A stretch of DNA of 8,583 bases from NCBI GenBank assembly GCA_024278345.1, contig JAJRTK010000097.1, forward strand, positions 1-8,583, in the 5' to 3' direction. The position numbers and the translations under genes are program-made. Of this stretch, positions 5,854 through 8,583 are shown piece after piece. Source of the DNA: a bacterium (GTDB lineage Bacteria; CSSED10-310; JAJRTK01). Numbering within the stretch: the first letter of the stretch is position 1; every line of letters starts with the position of its first letter. Under the pieces are notes generated by a model. The model was not told the DNA's origin and did not search any database. It saw only the letters and a program-made list of their open reading frames with translations.

Positions 5854-6280
5854 CCTCTTCCACAAGGGGCAGGAGCCGCGAATCCTCAACAGCCGCCGTC
5901 CGGTGCCCAAGCCCGGCTAGATAGGCTTTGTTGGATGCAAAGGCGAGAAACGCCTCGGGGCTTTGTTGACGCACCAGCAAAACCCTATCCCAGCGTTCGT
6001 CCGAAGGGCCGATAAGAAAGTCGCCACCGCGGCCACTGAAAACCAGTTCTCCGTCCGACTCTTCAAGAAATGGCACCGTGTGCTCCATGTAGAGCCGGTA
6101 AGCGGCCTCCCCAGTGATGGGAGTTGAGGGTGCAAGCTCTGGTGTCGCCGAGTAATCCGCGGTTTTGCGGAACCTCAAGAGGTTTAACATGACGACGCTG
6201 CCCTTGATTTGCCGCAACATAAACGCCCGGCCTGCCGCCTGAGTAGGTTCAAGATATCGGGTTTCTTCCGACTTTGTCAT
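5813..6280 (-). CDS. DUF1330-like small protein
   Basis: The protein has 155 residues. The start is chosen at the ATG on 6278-6280 because a strong ribosome binding site (AAAGGAG) sits seven bases upstream; the frame is open 11 codons further, but without such a site. The sequence follows the ferredoxin-like pattern of DUF1330 and related dimeric alpha-beta-barrel proteins: a first strand VVMLNLLRFR (about 29-38), a helix around GEAAYRLYMEHTVPFLEESDGELVFSG, a strand with RWDRVLLVRQQSPEAFLAFASNKAYLAG, and an Arg/Leu-rich end. Proteins of this group have no settled biochemical role. No membrane segment or signal peptide is seen. It reads toward the hydrolase, and the last 41 bases overlap that gene on the opposite strand. 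The family is fairly clear, the function unknown. Confidence 0.8.
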   Translation of the reverse strand: MTKSEETRYLEPTQAAGRAFMLRQIKGSVVMLNLLRFRKTADYSATPELAPSTPITGEAAYRLYMEHTVPFLEESDGELVFSGRGGDFLIGPSDERWDRVLLVRQQSPEAFLAFASNKAYLAGLGHRTAAVEDSRLLPLVEEVIPRNNNLPAEAR

Positions 6281-6283
6281 TCT

Positions 6284-6290
6284 TGGACTC
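6284..6290 (-). promoter_or_regulatory. Strong ribosome binding site of the DUF1330-like gene
   Basis: On the minus strand AAAGGAG precedes ATG 6280 by about seven bases (AAAGGAGTCCAAGAATG). It decides the start against an upstream in-frame ATG at 6313. Confidence 0.7.
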
Positions 6291-6392
6291 CTTTGATCCG
6301 GATCTCTCATCAAATCCCGTCGCGAGGCGGCGCGGGCGCGCAGCCGGCGAGTCCGACGACAGGCTGGCGGTGAAGCCCCCTCCCGCGCCGTG

Positions 6393-6418
6393 GCATGCGG
6401 GCCACCCGGCCCGCATGC
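6393..6418. repeat. Perfect 11-bp hairpin shared with the kinase upstream region
   Basis: GCATGCGGGCC (6393-6403), loop ACCC, GGCCCGCATGC (6408-6418). The same hairpin with loop TCCC occurs at 1036-1061. It lies between the DUF1330-like gene and the broken nuclease gene, in non-coding DNA. Confidence 0.8.
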
Positions 6419-6429
6419 GCCATCCCGCT

Positions 6430-6465
6430 AAAAAAACAATCCCGCGGCTTTTTCCACGCCCACGG
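6430..6465 (-). terminator. Possible terminator downstream of the Rpn-type pseudogene
   Basis: Read on the minus strand, CCGTGG and CCGCGG form a 6-bp stem (one G-T pair) with a 12-base loop. A run of seven T (plus-strand A run at 6430-6436) follows five bases later. It is well placed to end a minus-strand transcript from the nuclease gene, but the gap before the T run weakens it. Confidence 0.4.
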
Positions 6466-6567
6466 CAGCGCGTGCGGGCCGGGAGACCCGCCCGCCACGG
6501 TCCCTCTCCCCAATCTTCTTCACGCCCCAAGCAGCGCGTGCGGGCCGGGAGACCCGCCCGACACGGT
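6454..6567. repeat. Two direct copies of a 66-bp-spaced GC-rich unit
   Basis: A 30-base stretch starting GCAGCGCGTGCGGGCC and ending GACCCGCCCG is identical at 6465-6494 and 6531-6560. Both are preceded by CACGCCC-like sequence and followed by CACGGT-type ends (6501, 6567). The inner GCGGGCC-GGGAGACCC part is related to the GCATGCGGGCC hairpins nearby. The region does not look coding on either strand. Confidence 0.75.
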
Positions 6568-6605
6568 ATTTTTCCGCCCTCCCCCTCCCGCCCGCGCCGC
6601 GCCGG

Positions 6606-7716
6606 TCAAGAGTCCAGAATACGCCTGGAGACTTCCTCCATGGAGCCGGCTTCCAGGACGATGTCCAGCGCACGTTCCAGCTTGTCGAGTTCCTGTCTTT
6701 CCGCCCAGCTTTCCAAGGTGATGGAGGGCTCGCCGAAGCGCCGCCGGATGGCCCGAAGCAACAGCCGCCGCGCCTCCGTGGCGAGCCCCTCCTCGCGCCC
6801 CTTTTCCAGCCCTTCCTCGCGTCCTTTCTCGATGCCACGTTCCAGGAGCATCTGCCCCAAAGGCGTGTCTTCCATCTTCTTGCCTCCCAGCAAATGTTCC
6901 ATTGGGTCACGGCGGGCAGCCGGTGGCTGATGAATGCCCCCAAAAGCCCCGCCAGGTTCTCCCGGAGGTTGGTTGCCAAGCCGGCCGCCGAAAGCGCTCC
7001 CGCCCAGTTGGAAGCTTCCTGGAGGATCCTGGAAGCCGGGACTCCCGTCAGCGGTAAGAGGGGGGTCGCGGCGGGTCCCCCCAGTTCCAGGAGTTCTTCC
7101 GGCGAAAGGGAGTCCAGGACCACGGCCTCGGGCCGGAAGTAGAGCCCCCGGTCTTCGGCCCAGCGGAGGTCCAGTTCTTCCTCCACGCGGTTCCCGGCGG
7201 TGACGTACACGACGAGAACGCGGACGGACCTCTCCCAGTTCTCCTGGGACAGGTAGGTGGAGATGGCCTGAAGCCAGCGAAGGAGGAAGTTCCGATCCGG
7301 ATAACCCTCATGGAGCCCAATCGAACCACCCCGGAAGTATGAAAGAAACGACGCGGCGCGTCGTACATAAACGTGGGTCCAGGGAGCAATCGCTCCCTGG
7401 TGGGTGCAGGGCAAAGCCCTGCCAGGGGACCGGGGACGGAGTCCCCGGACGACCGCTGAGCGGAGCGATGCGTGCCCCGTAATCTAAGAAGACAATGAGC
7501 CGCCTGGCGTGTACTTTCATGGTAACCCTGGAACTCTGCAAAGAGGAGAGGAAGCTCGTCGGTGTGGGGGACCAGGACGCCGTCGAAGCGCCGCTCCAGC
7601 TCCTTGACAACCGGGCTGGTCCAGCGGTAGGCCCCCGGCGCCTCGATTCCCGCCAGCCGCACGATGAGATCCGGGACCAGCCGCCCAAGCTCGTAAAATG
7701 CCTTGTCGGTTGCCAT
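6606..7716 (-). pseudogene. Rpn/DUF2887-type PD-(D/E)XK nuclease gene, interrupted and frameshifted
   Basis: Starting at ATG 7716 (minus), MATDKAFYELGRLVPDLIVR and RRFDGVLVPHTDELPLLFAEFQGY give the N-terminal nuclease core of the Rpn (recombination-promoting nuclease, putative transposase) family, with the expected catalytic-type D45 and E61-x-Q63. After Y65 a 221-bp hairpin element breaks the frame. The continuation is in another frame from 7300 down: PDRNFLLRWLQAISTYLSQE, VRVLVVYVTAGNR, then LLGAFISHRLPAVTQ. A second shift of one base at about 6900-6906 leads into MEHLLGGKKMEDTPLGQMLL and a charged repeat GREEGLEKGREEG, ending SRRILDS at TCA 6606-6608. Put back together the product would have about 297 residues, normal for the group. 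As it stands no full product can be made; short pieces, such as one from ATG 6902, could be. Such genes are typical of accessory, mobile-element-rich regions. Confidence 0.8.
7302..7529 (+). mobile_element. H-family copy B: 221-bp insertion with 7-bp target duplication
   Basis: TAACCCT occurs at 7302-7308 and again at 7523-7529. Removing one copy and the 214 bases between restores the nuclease reading frame exactly (FAEFQGY joined to PDRNFLL), which is direct evidence of insertion. The element codes for nothing. It is a string of perfect stems: CGACGC/GCGTCG (7349-7363), CCAGGGAGC/GCTCCCTGG (7379-7400), GCAGGGC/GCCCTGC (7406-7422), CCGGGGAC/GTCCCCGG (7430-7448) and CCGCT/AGCGG (7453-7463). 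The ends are CATGGAGCCC and, inverted, CCATGAAAGTACACG, so terminal inverted repeats are weak at best. It must have been moved by an enzyme encoded elsewhere. Related copies lie at 945-1350 and 8480-8583. Confidence 0.85.
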
Positions 7717-8137
7717 ACTATGAGCGTCCCGGATTGGAGTGAAAAAGTCAAGATAGAGCGGGCGTCGGGCCTCGGTAGCCGACTCTGGCGACCAGCGATC
7801 ACCAGTGTCGATGGAATGCGTGTCGAGCGCTGGAGGCGCGGGTCGGTGCCGACAGGTGCGGTCGGCAACGATATGGCATCGCTCCGTCCCGCGGTGGCGC
7901 CTGTCCCAATCCATTTCCGTTGGCCATGCAAGTGAGTTCCACCGAAGTTTCGCGCCCGCGGCCTACCGCCATGGAACCTTCCCGCCTCGGGGCGGAAACT
8001 GATTCTCTACCGATGCAGCAACACCAAGCTAGATGGCTACCACCCAATTGGCTTCTGTTTGGGACCTATCAGATCGGGTTTACAACTTCACGTTTGGGCG
8101 GGCCTCCTCTCTGATTTTGCGAAGCCCGGCAGGCGCT

Positions 8138-8158
8138 GCACAGGCAAGATGCCTGTGC
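8138..8158. repeat. Perfect 9-bp hairpin GCACAGGCA-AGA-TGCCTGTGC
   Basis: GCACAGGCA (8138-8146) pairs perfectly with TGCCTGTGC (8150-8158) over a three-base loop. Short dispersed palindromes of this wording are, from memory, frequent between genes in some Verrucomicrobia and Planctomycetes genomes. No T run follows, so it is not a standard terminator. Confidence 0.7.
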
Positions 8159-8246
8159 CACGGCTTTCCCAACCACCGATGACCGGTGCCCATGCAGGCC
8201 ATGTTCTGTGTGCATGTGCCATAGATCCGGGATGATGGCGCGGCGG

Positions 8247-8285
8247 CGGCGGTAGCTGCTATCGGTGCAGCGACAGCTTCCGCCG
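8247..8285. repeat. 12-bp inverted repeat with one mismatch
   Basis: CGGCGGTAGCTG (8247-8258) and CAGCTTCCGCCG (8274-8285) pair at 11 of 12 bases across a 15-base loop in otherwise featureless DNA. It could be a protein-binding palindrome or a remnant of a repeat. Confidence 0.5.
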
Positions 8286-8479
8286 GCCATGGGCTCGAAG
8301 GCTGCGTTCCCAAAGCCACGGCCCTGTTTACCGAGCGTCAGGTTCCGCTTCCATCGACCGGCCTTTCGGCTGCAGCGAGTTTCCCGAGGTCGCCCGCCGC
8401 TCACATTTCCTTGTTCTCGCCATCACCTCGGCGCCCCAAGGGGGGGATCCACCTAAGCCGGGACACGCAACCAAACCAA

Positions 8480-8583
8480 AAAAAGACGCGGAGCGTACAA
8501 AAACGCGGGTCCAGGGAGGTAACTCCCTGGTGGGTGCAGGGCGAAGCCCTGCCAGGGGACGGGGGACAGCGTCCCCGGACGAC
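8480..8583 (+). repeat. H-family copy C, cut by the window edge
   Basis: It has the same order of hairpins as the insertion at 7302-7529 and the same strand: GACGCGGAGCGT, then CCAGGGAG/CTCCCTGG (8511-8530), GCAGGGC/GCCCTGC (8536-8552) and GGGGAC/GTCCCC (8562-8576), ending CCCCGGACGAC at the last base. Loop and some stem bases differ from copy B while pairing is kept. The rest of the element lies beyond the window. Confidence 0.8.

Larger units (their letters stand above)
7717..8479. other. Region without a recognisable gene
   Basis: Several frames are open for 60-150 codons on both strands, as expected in GC-rich DNA, but none shows a family motif, a good ribosome binding site or a sensible composition. 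The hairpins at 8138-8158 and 8247-8285 are the only ordered features I see. The promoter of the broken nuclease gene should lie at its left edge (minus strand), but no clear -35/-10 pair is seen. Confidence 0.5.

Noticed and set aside
7048-7914. Single 288-codon minus-strand gene across the insertion
   Set aside because: The first 66 codons lie before the true nuclease start, and everything after residue 65 of the nuclease runs through the inserted element and then in the wrong frame.

Overview
The window is GC-rich DNA (about 60% by eye) from a Gram-negative-type bacterium that uses sigma-54. The signs are an NtrC-family activator with a complete sigma-54 AAA+ domain, a two-membrane-segment sensor kinase with a periplasmic CxxCH heme motif, and many dispersed GC-rich hairpin repeats. 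Repeats of this style (for example GCACAGGCA-AGA-TGCCTGTGC) remind me of Verrucomicrobia, Planctomycetes or Deltaproteobacteria genomes, but nothing here fixes the phylum.

Layout. Positions 1-252 hold the C-terminal ATPase end of a histidine kinase that starts outside the window. Positions 253-1381 are a gene-poor stretch with a 348-bp copy of a repeat family with terminal inverted repeats (called R1 here), then a run of hairpins that belongs to a second repeat family (called H). Positions 1382-4767 are a two-gene signalling unit: a membrane histidine kinase with a DUF3365/Tll0287-type heme domain, PAS, HisKA and ATPase, followed by a receiver-AAA+-Fis response regulator whose receiver has lost its phosphorylation residues. 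A second R1 copy, inverted relative to the first, begins inside the regulator's stop codon (4766-4908). It is followed by a possible -24/-12 promoter and a metallo-beta-lactamase-fold hydrolase (5104-5853). On the minus strand, converging on and overlapping the hydrolase, is a DUF1330-like gene (5813-6280). Positions 6281-6605 hold hairpins and a 66-bp direct repeat. Positions 6606-7716 (minus) are a broken Rpn/DUF2887-type nuclease gene, interrupted by a 221-bp H-family insertion with a visible 7-bp target duplication and also frameshifted. Positions 7717-8583 show no recognisable gene and end in a third H copy cut by the window edge.

How the parts may work together (inference). The heme kinase and the regulator look like one redox- or ligand-responsive unit, but the regulator's receiver cannot be phosphorylated in the normal way. 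Either it works through contact or constitutively, or the kinase serves another partner. If the -24/-12 match is real, the hydrolase is a candidate target. The surroundings are an accessory, repeat-rich region in which small non-autonomous elements have inserted into genes and decayed.
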